A DNA stretch of 64,000 bases, from positions 3,348,001 to 3,412,000 of the forward strand of contig NZ_CP032382.1 of NCBI RefSeq assembly GCF_003589925.1, written 5' to 3'. Below the pieces are notes generated by a model. It was not told where the DNA came from, searched no databases, and saw only the letters and a list, made by a program, of their open reading frames with translations. This document shows, piece by piece, positions 21,954 through 30,727 of this stretch (its first letter is position 1; each line of letters opens with the position of its first letter). This stretch comes from Chryseolinea soli. GTDB taxonomy: Bacteria > Bacteroidota > Bacteroidia > Cytophagales > Cyclobacteriaceae. The position numbers and the translations under genes are program-made.

Positions 21954-23252
21954 ATGAGAAAACTGTCTTTCCTCGTTCTTTATCTTTTTATACAAAGCGT
22001 CACCCCGCTGCTGGCACAACCCACCGAGCGACTCATCAAAATATGGGTAGCCCCGAACCACAGTGACTGGACGTACAAAAATGGCGAGCCCGTGAAGTTC
22101 GATGTCACCGTCTTGGAGAACAGCAACGCCGTGAAGGACGTAAAGATTTATTACGAGATCGGCCCCGAAAAAATGACGCCCCTTAAAAAGGATTCCATCG
22201 TGCTAAAAGAGGGCAAGATCACGCTCGACGGTGGAACGATGAAAAGTGCCGGTTTTCTACGCTGTGTGGTTACCGCAAAGATCGATGGCGTCACCTACCG
22301 GAACCTCGCCACCGCGGGTTTTGAACCCTTGACGCTTAAGCCTACCGTTGAAATGCCCGCTGACTTCATACAGTTTTGGGACAAAGCCAAGGCCGAGCTT
22401 GCCGAAGTGCCCGTCGACGCCCGCATGACGCTGATGCCCGAACGATGCACCGAAACCGTAAACGTGTATCATGTCAACTTACAAAACTTTGCAAAGGGCA
22501 CGCGCCTCTATGGGATCCTTTGTATTCCAAAGAAGGCGGGAAAATATCCGGCCTTGCTAAAAGTGCCCGGCGCGGGCGTGAGGGCTTATAACGGTGATGT
22601 GGCCATGGCGGAAAAAGGAATCATTACCTTCGAGATCGGCATTCACGGTATTCCTGTGAACATGGATCCCAACGTCTACACGGTGCTGGGCGCTGGGGCA
22701 TTAAAAGGATATCAAAATTACAACCTCGACGACCGCGATCGCTTTTATTATAAGCGTGTATACCTGGGTTGTGTGCGGGCGAACGACTTCCTGGTGGGCC
22801 TGCAGCAATTCGATGGCGTTAACCTGGGGGTGACCGGAGGAAGCCAGGGGGGAGCCTTGTCGGTGATCACGGCGGCACTCGACCCTCGCGTGCAATGCCT
22901 GGGAGCATTTTATCCGGCACTGAGCGACGTGACCGGCTACTTGAAAGGACGCGCCGGTGGATGGCCACATTATTTTGATCCGTCGAACATCGCGTTCAAT
23001 AACACAAAAGAAAAGATCGCTACCTGTGGGTACTACGACGTCGTGAATTTTGCCAAGCAACTGAAGAAGCCGGCATGGTTCAGTTGGGGCTTCAACGACG
23101 AGACTTGCCCACCCACGTCGATGTACGCCGCTTACAATTCCATCACAGCACCGAAATCGTTGCTGCTGGTTTTGGAGACGGGGCATTGGACCTATCCCGA
23201 GCAATACGATAAATTGAATCAGTGGCTCATCGCGAAGCTGACCGGACACTAG
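21954..23252 (+). CDS. Secreted acetylxylan esterase-like alpha/beta hydrolase (CE7/AXE1 family)
   Basis: 432 residues with a signal peptide (ending TPLLAQ). An N-terminal beta-sandwich of about 110 residues (WVAPNHSDWTYKNGEPVKFD) precedes the hydrolase. The catalytic domain shows the CE7 marks: nucleophile S297 in VTGGSQGGALS, the Asp in WGFNDETCPPTSMYAAYNSI and the His in LETGHWTYPEQYD. VPGAGVRAYNGDVAMAEKG fits the oxyanion loop region. Such enzymes remove acetyl groups from xylo-oligosaccharides and other acetylated sugars. It follows the sugar isomerase-like gene in a likely operon. A 14-bp palindrome (23251-23264) overlaps its stop. Confidence 0.9.
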   Translation: MRKLSFLVLYLFIQSVTPLLAQPTERLIKIWVAPNHSDWTYKNGEPVKFDVTVLENSNAVKDVKIYYEIGPEKMTPLKKDSIVLKEGKITLDGGTMKSAGFLRCVVTAKIDGVTYRNLATAGFEPLTLKPTVEMPADFIQFWDKAKAELAEVPVDARMTLMPERCTETVNVYHVNLQNFAKGTRLYGILCIPKKAGKYPALLKVPGAGVRAYNGDVAMAEKGIITFEIGIHGIPVNMDPNVYTVLGAGALKGYQNYNLDDRDRFYYKRVYLGCVRANDFLVGLQQFDGVNLGVTGGSQGGALSVITAALDPRVQCLGAFYPALSDVTGYLKGRAGGWPHYFDPSNIAFNNTKEKIATCGYYDVVNFAKQLKKPAWFSWGFNDETCPPTSMYAAYNSITAPKSLLLVLETGHWTYPEQYDKLNQWLIAKLTGH

Positions 23253-23290
23253 GTTTTAAAACCTGGGGGTGATGCGTTATCTTTAGCGTA

Positions 23291-23434
23291 ATGACCCTCA
23301 GCTGTGTATTTCCCCCCGTACTCGTGGCGGGTGCGACAACCGTTGCCCTGTCGTCATTAAAACGCCCGGTCGAGGGCGTGATGCTTAGCGGAGATGTCGC
23401 GCACGAAGTTGTGTTAAACGCTTCCAAAGTATGA
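23291..23434 (+). CDS. Possible 47-residue small gene coupled to the AsmA-like gene
   Basis: An ATG-to-TGA frame of 48 codons (MTLSCVFPPVLVAGATTVAL at its start, ending ALNASKV-like residues VVLNASKV) whose stop overlaps the ATG of the 23431 gene in the form ATGA. It has a mildly hydrophobic first half and no recognised motif. A TATCTTTA at about 23278-23285 resembles a -7 promoter element just upstream. The overlap may be coincidence; I rate it a candidate leader or small coupled gene only. Confidence 0.25.
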   Translation: MTLSCVFPPVLVAGATTVALSSLKRPVEGVMLSGDVAHEVVLNASKV

Positions 23435-26400
23435 AAAAGAAGCTCATCATTTTGGCGGCGTCATTGGTGCTGTTCGGTGTGCTCTTCCTGCTGGGATTCC
23501 GTTACTACAAGCTGATGAGCTTTAAAGACTCGCTTGCCGACCTGGTGGAGACCAAAACCCACGGCCAGTACAAGCTCGTTATCGGCAACGCCAAAATGAA
23601 CCTGCGCGAACTCCAATTCGAAATGAAGGACGTGTCGCTCGTAAAAACCGAAAAGGCCGGCCCGAACGGTGTCGAGTCTGTGACAATACCCTCGATGGAA
23701 GCGGAAGCCGGCTCGCTGCGATCGCTATTCAATACAGGACAGATGGTGATCGAACGACTGACCATCCAAGAGCCCGTCCTAAAAATGGCTGCGAAAAACA
23801 GCGCGCAGCATGATGTGAACATCGCGCATAGCCTCGTGAAGATCTTTCCGGCGATTGAAGCCGTGCTGGATAAATTTCTCATCAAATCATTTACGTTGCA
23901 GCGCGGTGCGCTGCAAATTGAAAAGAAAGGGGAGAGCCTCATCAGTCTCCGGCTCATCGATTTCATCATCCGCGATTGGAACATGCGTCAGCTCACCGAC
24001 AGCAGCCGGGTGAGACTCAACCTCCAGGGGCAACGGCTGTTGCTCAGCAAAACCTCCATTGCCTTTTCGGAAATAGCGTTCAAGTATCCCGAACATTTCC
24101 TGGAGTTTAAGGATCTTACGTTGGAGTCGGAAGACACGATCAGCCGGTCGCACATGAAGATCGAGGGAACGTCGGTGTTGATCCAGGGATTGGACTACAA
24201 CGAATTGTATAACCACCAGCGCTATAAGCTGAAAAAGATCCGCATCGAAAAGCCGGTCATCTCCGGAACACTGCGGGTGGGAGGCACCCACCACAAGGTG
24301 AAACATCCCTTGAAGGAGATCCTGCAGCAAACCTTTGGTGAAGCCCTTCTCGACAGCGCGATCATCAACGATGCCAACATCGAAGTGAGCGTGTACCATG
24401 GCAAAGACTCCATCCACACCCGGCTGCCCCACGTCGATGTAGGCCTAAGTAACTTTGAGGTGCGTCCCGACACGTCGGCGTTGCTGGTGGATGGCTTGCG
24501 CATCGATCTCAACGAAACTTCCGTGCGGCTCAACAACAACGTGACATTGCATTGCGATGATCTTACCTTTCTGCGAGGGCACTACCTGGCCATCACCAAC
24601 GCGAGCTTCATCGATGTGGCGGCGAAAAAATCCTTCATCCAATGCCAGCACATCGAGCTAAGCCAATTTGGGTTGATCGACTTTGTTTTTTATCGCAAGC
24701 TCCACCTGGAATCGGCCCTGATCGAAAATGCGGACGTGAACATCACACCGCACTACCTGGACCTGTTTCCTAAAATGTCTTCCGACGTGAAAGACACTAC
24801 CCAGGTAAAAAAGAAACTGGACAAGTACATCGGTGGCCTTCGCCTGCGCAACGCCAACATCCGGTTCAACGACGGTACGCGCTCCATGATCATACAGCGG
24901 GCCGACCTGGAGGTGAAGTCGTTCAGCACCACGTCGGTAAAAACGCTGATCTCCCGGCTTTCCCGTTTCAGCGCCGGAAGTATCACGTTCGACAGTCCGA
25001 AGGACAGCACGCATATCAAAGTGGGTGAGCTGTCGCTTTCAAAAAATCAATTTTCGTTGGGTCGTGTAGAGATGCAAATGAAGAAACTGGCGGTTTCCGG
25101 AAAATCCATCAGCATTCACGACTATGTGTTGGCAGAAGACACGTTGGGCAGTGCGGTGCTGGAGAAGATCTACATCGAGTCGCTTTCGCTTAAGGGTGTG
25201 TTGCCCGTAGGTAAACAGCATGCGAAAACAAAAAAGAAAAACGCATTTGCCCTATTGATGAAGGACTTCCAGATCGGCAAGCTGGAAGCCGACGTTCACC
25301 TGAAAGAGAAGCACATCGCATTTAACGCCAACGCACTGACGGGGCGCAGCATCCACTTTCGCGGGGGCAAAGTGAATTATCAACACATGGTAGGGAACAT
25401 CGATCATTTCCGGTTTCAGCAACCGGAGACGGAGGTGAGCGTGGAGTCACTGGAGCTTAACTTTTTTAAAGAAACCCACCTGAAGAACGCCCGGGTACAC
25501 GTGCAGCACCACGATGTCAGCGTACCGTCGGCGACCATGGGCCGGGTGGACTTCGAAAGCAAGGCAACACACGTGTCCTATCTTCACGTCGACAACATCA
25601 ACGTGCAACAGGACGGCGTGCTGCGCTTCGCGACCGACAGCCTGACGGTTAAGGGCATCACGTTGCGGCCAGGCAAAGATCCGCATATAAAATCACTGGC
25701 GGCCCATCGCCCCATCATCCATCTTCCGAAGCCCGTCGTGTCAGCATCGAAAAAAGAAAAGACGTCAAAGAAACTTCCCACAGATATGGTGGAAGAATTT
25801 GCACTCTATGATGGCGAGCTCACCTTACCCAAAGGACAGGTGCTGCACTTCACAAAAATAGACGGCGATCTCAAAGCCCCGCATCAAACCCTCCGGCTCG
25901 ACCAGGCGACCTATGGCACCGAAAAAATGGCCTTGCAATTGAACGGGTTGAACGTGCAGGAGGGCAAGCTCACCATAAAGCGATTCACCATCACACCGCA
26001 AGCGTCGTTTGTGAAGAACCTCGCCGTCGAGACCAGCGTACTGGCCGGTGAACTAAACGATATTTCCCTCGTCGACTTCAACCTCGACAGCCTGATGGAA
26101 CACCACACCCTCGTGGCCAGTGCCGTGAACGTCGACAAATTCTCCTTGCACATTTCCAAAGACAAACGCCTGCCCGACGCGCCACCAAAAGAAAAACCAT
26201 TCCTGCTCCACGAGATGATCTTGCCGGTGCTTCATACCAAAAAATTGAACGTGCGGGATGGCTTTATTCATTATCGCGAAACGTCCGATATCACGGGAAG
26301 AGAAGGAGAAATTTCATTGCACAAGATCAACATTGAAGCGAACAGCGTGGACGCTCGCAAATACCTGGCGGATGGATTGGTGGTGAACGCGACCACGCGC

Positions 26401-26862
26401 CTCTATGACCAGGGAGAGGTTCACCTGAACTATAAATTTCTTTCCCCGGAACGATTTGCCCTGACCATCGATGTCCTGCCATTTGATCTGACCGTCCTCA
26501 ACAAGCTGATCGTCCCTGTAAAGGCCATGGAGATAAAGTCAGGCGACCTGGAGGCACTTCATATCGATGTGACGGCCGACCGCGAAAGGGCTTTGGGCAG
26601 TGCCACCATGAGCTACCAAAACCTGCACCTCGAATTGTTTTCCAAGACCGACCCCGAAAAGAAAAATCTGGGCAGTACCCTGCTCACGTTGCTGGCCGAC
26701 GGCATTGTGCTGAAGCATAACAGACACCAGGCAACGGCCACGATCGACCAGACCCGCATCCCCACAAAATCGGTCTTCAACTATTGGATCCGCATTGCCA
26801 CACACGGTGCCATGAACGTGGTGCGGCACGGAAAGCCGGCGAAAAAGGTCAAAGTCGTGTGA
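23431..26862 (+). CDS. Very large AsmA/DUF748-like envelope protein
   Basis: 1143 residues. One N-terminal hydrophobic anchor (residues about 5-27; LIILAASLVLFGVLFLLGF) and then a uniform succession of amphipathic beta strands with short turns to the end. Repeated strand words are of the type LQFEMKDVSLVKTE, LEFKDLTLESEDTI, IRFNDGTRSMIIQRADLEV, VHVQHHDVSVPSATM. This plan (inner-membrane anchor plus a long beta-groove) is that of AsmA/TamB/YhdP-type proteins thought to bridge the periplasm and move lipids. Low-complexity Lys stretches punctuate it (AKTKKKNAFALLMKD near 600; ASKKEKTSKKLP near 770). The C-terminal part (INIEANSVDARKYLADGLVV, LTIDVLPFDLTVLNKLIVP, KSGDLEALHIDVTADRERA) resembles the DUF748/AsmA_2 end. 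Family assignment is by fold pattern, not by a diagnostic motif. Confidence 0.75.
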   Translation: MKKKLIILAASLVLFGVLFLLGFRYYKLMSFKDSLADLVETKTHGQYKLVIGNAKMNLRELQFEMKDVSLVKTEKAGPNGVESVTIPSMEAEAGSLRSLFNTGQMVIERLTIQEPVLKMAAKNSAQHDVNIAHSLVKIFPAIEAVLDKFLIKSFTLQRGALQIEKKGESLISLRLIDFIIRDWNMRQLTDSSRVRLNLQGQRLLLSKTSIAFSEIAFKYPEHFLEFKDLTLESEDTISRSHMKIEGTSVLIQGLDYNELYNHQRYKLKKIRIEKPVISGTLRVGGTHHKVKHPLKEILQQTFGEALLDSAIINDANIEVSVYHGKDSIHTRLPHVDVGLSNFEVRPDTSALLVDGLRIDLNETSVRLNNNVTLHCDDLTFLRGHYLAITNASFIDVAAKKSFIQCQHIELSQFGLIDFVFYRKLHLESALIENADVNITPHYLDLFPKMSSDVKDTTQVKKKLDKYIGGLRLRNANIRFNDGTRSMIIQRADLEVKSFSTTSVKTLISRLSRFSAGSITFDSPKDSTHIKVGELSLSKNQFSLGRVEMQMKKLAVSGKSISIHDYVLAEDTLGSAVLEKIYIESLSLKGVLPVGKQHAKTKKKNAFALLMKDFQIGKLEADVHLKEKHIAFNANALTGRSIHFRGGKVNYQHMVGNIDHFRFQQPETEVSVESLELNFFKETHLKNARVHVQHHDVSVPSATMGRVDFESKATHVSYLHVDNINVQQDGVLRFATDSLTVKGITLRPGKDPHIKSLAAHRPIIHLPKPVVSASKKEKTSKKLPTDMVEEFALYDGELTLPKGQVLHFTKIDGDLKAPHQTLRLDQATYGTEKMALQLNGLNVQEGKLTIKRFTITPQASFVKNLAVETSVLAGELNDISLVDFNLDSLMEHHTLVASAVNVDKFSLHISKDKRLPDAPPKEKPFLLHEMILPVLHTKKLNVRDGFIHYRETSDITGREGEISLHKINIEANSVDARKYLADGLVVNATTRLYDQGEVHLNYKFLSPERFALTIDVLPFDLTVLNKLIVPVKAMEIKSGDLEALHIDVTADRERALGSATMSYQNLHLELFSKTDPEKKNLGSTLLTLLADGIVLKHNRHQATATIDQTRIPTKSVFNYWIRIATHGAMNVVRHGKPAKKVKVV

Positions 26863-27038
26863 CGTTTTCCCCCAATATTTTCCAGTGCCGGGTACCCGAC
26901 TAACGAAACATTTGGTTTACTTTGTGACCGAGCAAACTCTGGGCTTACCGGTTAGCGCATCTTTTGAATGGCCGTAGCTAGGTTCCTCATACAGACCCTC
27001 GTATTTTGAGTTGCGACGGCTAAAATAACCGACATTAC

Positions 27039-28496
27039 ATGGCAAACATTTGGATCACAAAACCGCTTCAACAGCTCATGACCGAAACCGCCGACAAGGC
27101 TGTTGGGCTGCGGCGAACCCTGGGTAGATTTAACCTGATCATGTTAGGTGTGGGCGGCATTATTGGTGCCGGCATCTTCGTGCTCACCGGCCAGGCGGCG
27201 GCCAACTATGCGGGCCCGGCCATCATCCTGTCGTTCGTCATTGCGGGCATTGCCTGCGGGTTTGCCGGCCTGTGTTATGCCGAGTTCGCCTCCATGATCC
27301 CCATCGCGGGAAGTGCCTATACCTACGCCTATGCTACCCTTGGAGAATTTATCGCCTGGATCATCGGCTGGGACCTCATCCTCGAATACCTCTTCGGAGC
27401 GGCCACCGTGGCCGTGGGCTGGTCGGGCTACGTGGTCAGCTTCCTGAAAAATTTTGGCATCCAAATTCCCCCCGCCCTTTGCAACGCGCCATTCACTTAC
27501 GACACGGCCACGCACGAATGGATCCGGACGGGAAGCCTTTTGAATTTTCCGGCCATGTTCGTCATCGCCGTCATCACCACCCTGCTGGTGATCGGTATCC
27601 GCGAGTCGGCCAACTTCAACAACATCATCGTGGTCATCAAAGTGGCCGTCATCCTCTTGTTCATCGGGTTTGGGTTGAGCTATGTGTCAGTGGACAACCT
27701 CGAGCCCTTCATCCCCGCAAATGACGGCGTTTTTGGAAAGTTCGGATGGAGCGGGGTCTTCCGCGCTTCGGGCATCGTGTTCTATGCCTATCTGGGTTTT
27801 GACGCCGTGTCCACCGTGGCACAGGAAGTGAAGAATCCCCAGCGCGATATGCCTTGGGGCATCCTGGGCTCGCTCGTCGTCTGCACCATTCTCTACATCG
27901 CCGTCGCGTTTGTTATGAACGGCATGGTGTCGTACAAAGAATTGAACACGGCTGCTCCCATCGCCGTTGCCGTTGACTCTGCGGGATCTGCTTTGACATG
28001 GCTGAGCACCCCCATCAAGATCGGCGCCATCGCCGGATTGAGCTCCGTGATCCTCGTGATGCTGATCGGCCAATCCCGTATCTTTTTCTCCATGGCCAAC
28101 GACGGTCTCTTACCCAAAAGCTTTGGAAAGACCCACCCCAAATTCAAAACCCCTTACATCACCACCATCGTCATCGGCGGCGTAGCCATGATCATCACCG
28201 GCCTGCTCCCCATCAACTTGTTGGGTGAACTTGTCTCCATCGGCACCTTGCTCGCGTTCGTACTCGTAAGCGCCGGCGTGCTGATGCTTCGCTACAAAAA
28301 CCCCGACATCCACCGCCCCTTCAAGACCCCTTTGTTCCCCTTCGTCCCCATCATGGGCGTACTCACTTCTTTGGGCGTGATGGCCACCCTACCCCTCGAA
28401 ACCTGGATCCGCCTCATCGCCTGGATGGCCCTCGGCATCATCATCTATTTCGTCTACAGCATCAAACGCAGCAAACTGAACAACCAGCCTAAGTAA
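27039..28496 (+). CDS. APC-family amino acid permease (cationic amino acid transporter-like)
   Basis: 485 residues with about 12 spans. The APC consensus start is present (LGRFNLIMLGVGGIIGAGIFVLTG, shown in part as GVGGIIGAGIFVLTGQAAA), followed by GPAIILSFVIAGIACGFAGL and AYTYAYATLGEFIAWIIGWD. This matches the CAT/YfnA branch, in which helix 1 GxGIGAGIF and helix 6 FYAYLGFDAVSTVAQEVKNP bind the amino acid. Length and the internal MPWGILGSL helix fit. Substrate is likely a basic or neutral amino acid, not resolvable here. A perfect terminator follows at 28518. Start is the ATG at 27039. Confidence 0.92.
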   Translation: MANIWITKPLQQLMTETADKAVGLRRTLGRFNLIMLGVGGIIGAGIFVLTGQAAANYAGPAIILSFVIAGIACGFAGLCYAEFASMIPIAGSAYTYAYATLGEFIAWIIGWDLILEYLFGAATVAVGWSGYVVSFLKNFGIQIPPALCNAPFTYDTATHEWIRTGSLLNFPAMFVIAVITTLLVIGIRESANFNNIIVVIKVAVILLFIGFGLSYVSVDNLEPFIPANDGVFGKFGWSGVFRASGIVFYAYLGFDAVSTVAQEVKNPQRDMPWGILGSLVVCTILYIAVAFVMNGMVSYKELNTAAPIAVAVDSAGSALTWLSTPIKIGAIAGLSSVILVMLIGQSRIFFSMANDGLLPKSFGKTHPKFKTPYITTIVIGGVAMIITGLLPINLLGELVSIGTLLAFVLVSAGVLMLRYKNPDIHRPFKTPLFPFVPIMGVLTSLGVMATLPLETWIRLIAWMALGIIIYFVYSIKRSKLNNQPK

Positions 28497-28517
28497 AAAT
28501 ATTTCAGATTTGATTTG

Positions 28518-28554
28518 AATGCCATTACCCTCAAAGCGTAATGGCATTTTTTTT
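28518..28554 (+). terminator. Rho-independent terminator of the APC permease gene
   Basis: Perfect 10-bp stem AATGCCATTA (28518-28527) and TAATGGCATT (28539-28548), 11-base loop, and an eight-T run that begins in the last pairs of the stem. It lies 22 bases after the stop. Confidence 0.92.
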
Positions 28555-28619
28555 AAGAACCACCGTTTACGAAGTATCATCCTCGGTGTTTCATTAACAA
28601 CATTTTGACCGCACCCCCG

Positions 28620-28642
28620 GTTGTTGGTGTCCCACCAACAAC
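28620..28642. repeat. GTTGTTGGTG hairpin, copy 1
   Basis: Perfect 10-bp inverted repeat GTTGTTGGTG-TCC-CACCAACAAC, followed by atttct. An identical stem with a different loop recurs 373 bases downstream at 28993-29017, also followed by attt. Both lie in the spacer between the two convergent APC permease genes. A decayed half copy (attaacaacatttt) is at about 28593. Confidence 0.85.
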
Positions 28643-28755
28643 ATTTCTCGCCTTCAACCTCACCCAAAAGAATGGGACGAAAAACGCAACACTCATAAAC
28701 ATCCCAGCAAAAAAATCAAACCAAATAAATAGATAAAATTTACTGTACACATCTT

Positions 28756-28850
28756 GCGGCCCCCCTCGTACCTCGGGGCCGGGCTATCCGTTCCAAGTCC
28801 GTCCACCCACAACCCATCCACTACGGGCTTTCCACTCCTATCCCTGGCCG
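28756..28850. repeat. GC-rich intergenic element with a direct-repeat core
   Basis: Starts with a hairpin-prone CCCC...GGGG block (ccccctcgtacctcgggg) and has two related units, GGGCTATCCGTTCCAAGTCC at 28781-28800 and GGGCTTTCCACTCCTATCCC at 28825-28844 (14 of 20 identical). From memory, closely similar GGGGCCGGGCTATCCG sequences recur between genes in many Bacteroidota genomes, without known function. The whole spacer 28497-29035 holds no convincing gene: besides the terminator, this element and the two hairpins, I see only AT-rich sequence. Confidence 0.45.
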
Positions 28851-28992
28851 GCCCACCTCATGCATGTGCCCCCCATCACAAATCCTCACCAGCCGCATAA
28901 CCAACAACGGGGTGGACGTCATAGAGGGAGCGTGGTATATTTGATGCTGTTCGCCCTATTGTTTTTATCATCATGGCATGATAGCCATCGCC

Positions 28993-29017
28993 GTTGTTGG
29001 TGTTCTTCACCAACAAC
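28993..29017. repeat. GTTGTTGGTG hairpin, copy 2
   Basis: Perfect 10-bp inverted repeat GTTGTTGGTG-TTCTT-CACCAACAAC. The stem is base-for-base identical to the hairpin at 28620-28642 while the loop differs in sequence and length. It ends 18 bases before the stop of the convergent APC permease gene (29036). On the minus strand it could follow that gene's stop as its transcript end, but a T run is lacking. Confidence 0.85.
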
Positions 29018-29035
29018 ATTTGTGCGTGCACCTTT

Positions 29036-30451
29036 TTATTTCCCCCTCGTCCAATACCAATAAAACGGCAACCCACTTCCCATAAGTGCCAACCCAATTA
29101 ACGCCTCGCGCGGCTTGGTAATCAAAGTAACCGCAATCAACGCCACACAAAACAAGATAAAAATTGCCGGCACCACCGGATATCCCCACGCCTTATACGG
29201 GCGCGGCACATCCGGCATTTTCACCCGCAGCACAAATACCCCCAGCGTGGTGGCCCCATAAAAAATAAATGCCGCAAACACCAACATATCCGTCAACTGA
29301 TCAAAGCTCCCCGAAAACACCAGCACCGACGACCACACGGCCTGGATCAAGATGGCTTTGGATGGTGTATTATAGCGGGGATGGATGTAGGACGCCGAGG
29401 AGAAGAACATGCCTTCCTTGGCCATCGCATAATACAAACGCGGCGGCCCCAGCAGGGTAGTGTTCGTGCAACCGAAGGTGGTGAGCAGGATCAGCAACGC
29501 AATGAACAATGCCCCGGCCTCCCCCAGGAAATGGCGGATCACCACCACGGCGGCGATCGTGTTTTGTGATTTATGAGCCGCGATGATCTCGTCAATGGGA
29601 AGCACAAAGAGGTAGGTGAAGTTGATGCTGATGTAGACCAGCATCACAAACGAAACGCCGAGCACCAGGGCCAGCGGCAAGTTCCGGTTCGGGTTCTTGA
29701 TCTCCCCGCCGATGTAGCCCGTAGCGCTCCAGCCTTCATAGGCCCAGAAGGCTGCTAGTAGTGCTGCGAAAATGCTTTGAATAAACGCACCCTCGGTCCA
29801 GGCGTGGTGCACAAAGCCGGTGGCCGGTGTAGTGAAATTAGCCCAGCTGCCACCGCCCAACGTGAGGCCCAGTACAATGACTAGAAAGATGCTGACCACC
29901 ACGATGATGGTGACGGTCTTGCTCAACCCTTCACCGAATTTCAGACCGATATAATTGTTATAAGACAAGCCCACGATGAGCAGCACGGTGAGGGTCTTGA
30001 CCCCAAAATTGTCGAAGGGCGTAAAGACGCCGCCTAATGAGATCTGTGCCCAGGAGGCGGGAAGCTCCGGCAGGGGCACGAGCGCGTTGAAGGAGTGGGC
30101 AAACACATAGGCGATAGACGCCACGGCTGCCGAGCGGATCACCGTAAAGGCGGTCCAGCCAAAAAGGAACGCAAAGAATTTGTTATAGATCTTGCGAAAG
30201 TAAACATACTCGCCACCCGAGTCGGCCAGCAGCCCCGCCACTTCGGCGTTGCTCAGCGTGCCGCAGAGTGTGATCAAACCGGCCAGTACCCAGCACGCCA
30301 GCACCAGGTCGGCCGACAACAGCTCGGACGACATGGGCGCCACTTTTTTATACACGCCCGACCCGATGACCGAGCTGACGGTGAGGATGAAGGCCGAGAA
30401 CAATCCGAGGGAGCGTACGAGTTGCCCCTGTGTCTTTTCAGGTTGCGCCAT
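29036..30451 (-). CDS. APC-family amino acid permease
   Basis: 471 residues, about 12 spans. The first helix is of APC/LAT type (LGLFSAFILTVSSVIGSGVYKKVAP, cited in part as SSVIGSGVYKKV), then LACWVLAGLITLCGTLSNAEV and GGEYVYFRKIYNKFFAFLFGW. Helix 6 is FAALLAAFWAYEGWSATGYIGGEIKNP, again an APC hallmark (FWAYEGW, GGEIKNP). The sequence is clearly different from the neighbour 27039-28496, so this is not a recent tandem duplicate. Substrate unknown. The genes are convergent across a 539-base repeat-rich spacer. Start is the ATG at 30451, with 275 bases of upstream spacer in which I see only a weak CGGCC/GGCCG stem. Confidence 0.92.
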   Translation of the reverse strand: MAQPEKTQGQLVRSLGLFSAFILTVSSVIGSGVYKKVAPMSSELLSADLVLACWVLAGLITLCGTLSNAEVAGLLADSGGEYVYFRKIYNKFFAFLFGWTAFTVIRSAAVASIAYVFAHSFNALVPLPELPASWAQISLGGVFTPFDNFGVKTLTVLLIVGLSYNNYIGLKFGEGLSKTVTIIVVVSIFLVIVLGLTLGGGSWANFTTPATGFVHHAWTEGAFIQSIFAALLAAFWAYEGWSATGYIGGEIKNPNRNLPLALVLGVSFVMLVYISINFTYLFVLPIDEIIAAHKSQNTIAAVVVIRHFLGEAGALFIALLILLTTFGCTNTTLLGPPRLYYAMAKEGMFFSSASYIHPRYNTPSKAILIQAVWSSVLVFSGSFDQLTDMLVFAAFIFYGATTLGVFVLRVKMPDVPRPYKAWGYPVVPAIFILFCVALIAVTLITKPREALIGLALMGSGLPFYWYWTRGK

Positions 30452-30727
30452 AATGGTTTAGGATGGTTAGTGAACGTTCCTTACCGCCGGCGCGGAAGGA
30501 AGCGTTTTTCCGGAGGGTAAAGTATTCAGATTTGCCGAATAAAGCGGCACCGGAGGGACGAAAGTTAACGGCCTTTTTCGGCCGGCAGCACGCTAGGCGT
30601 TACAAGAGGTTGGTGAAAGGGCGGATTTAGCTGCGATCGGGGAAGGATTCAAGCAACGGCGAGTTTAATCGAGGCGGTGAGTACACCTAACAAACACATC
30701 GGTAGTGAAAGAATGCGATGCACGTAT

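Noticed and set aside
28860..29063. A 67-codon + strand frame in the permease spacer
   Set aside because: Low-complexity residues from the repeat region, overlapping the hairpin copy 2; no support as a gene.
30560..30585. CGGCC-tttttc-GGCCG hairpin upstream of the APC permease gene
   Set aside because: Only five pairs with the T tract inside the loop; not a terminator and not distinguishable from chance.
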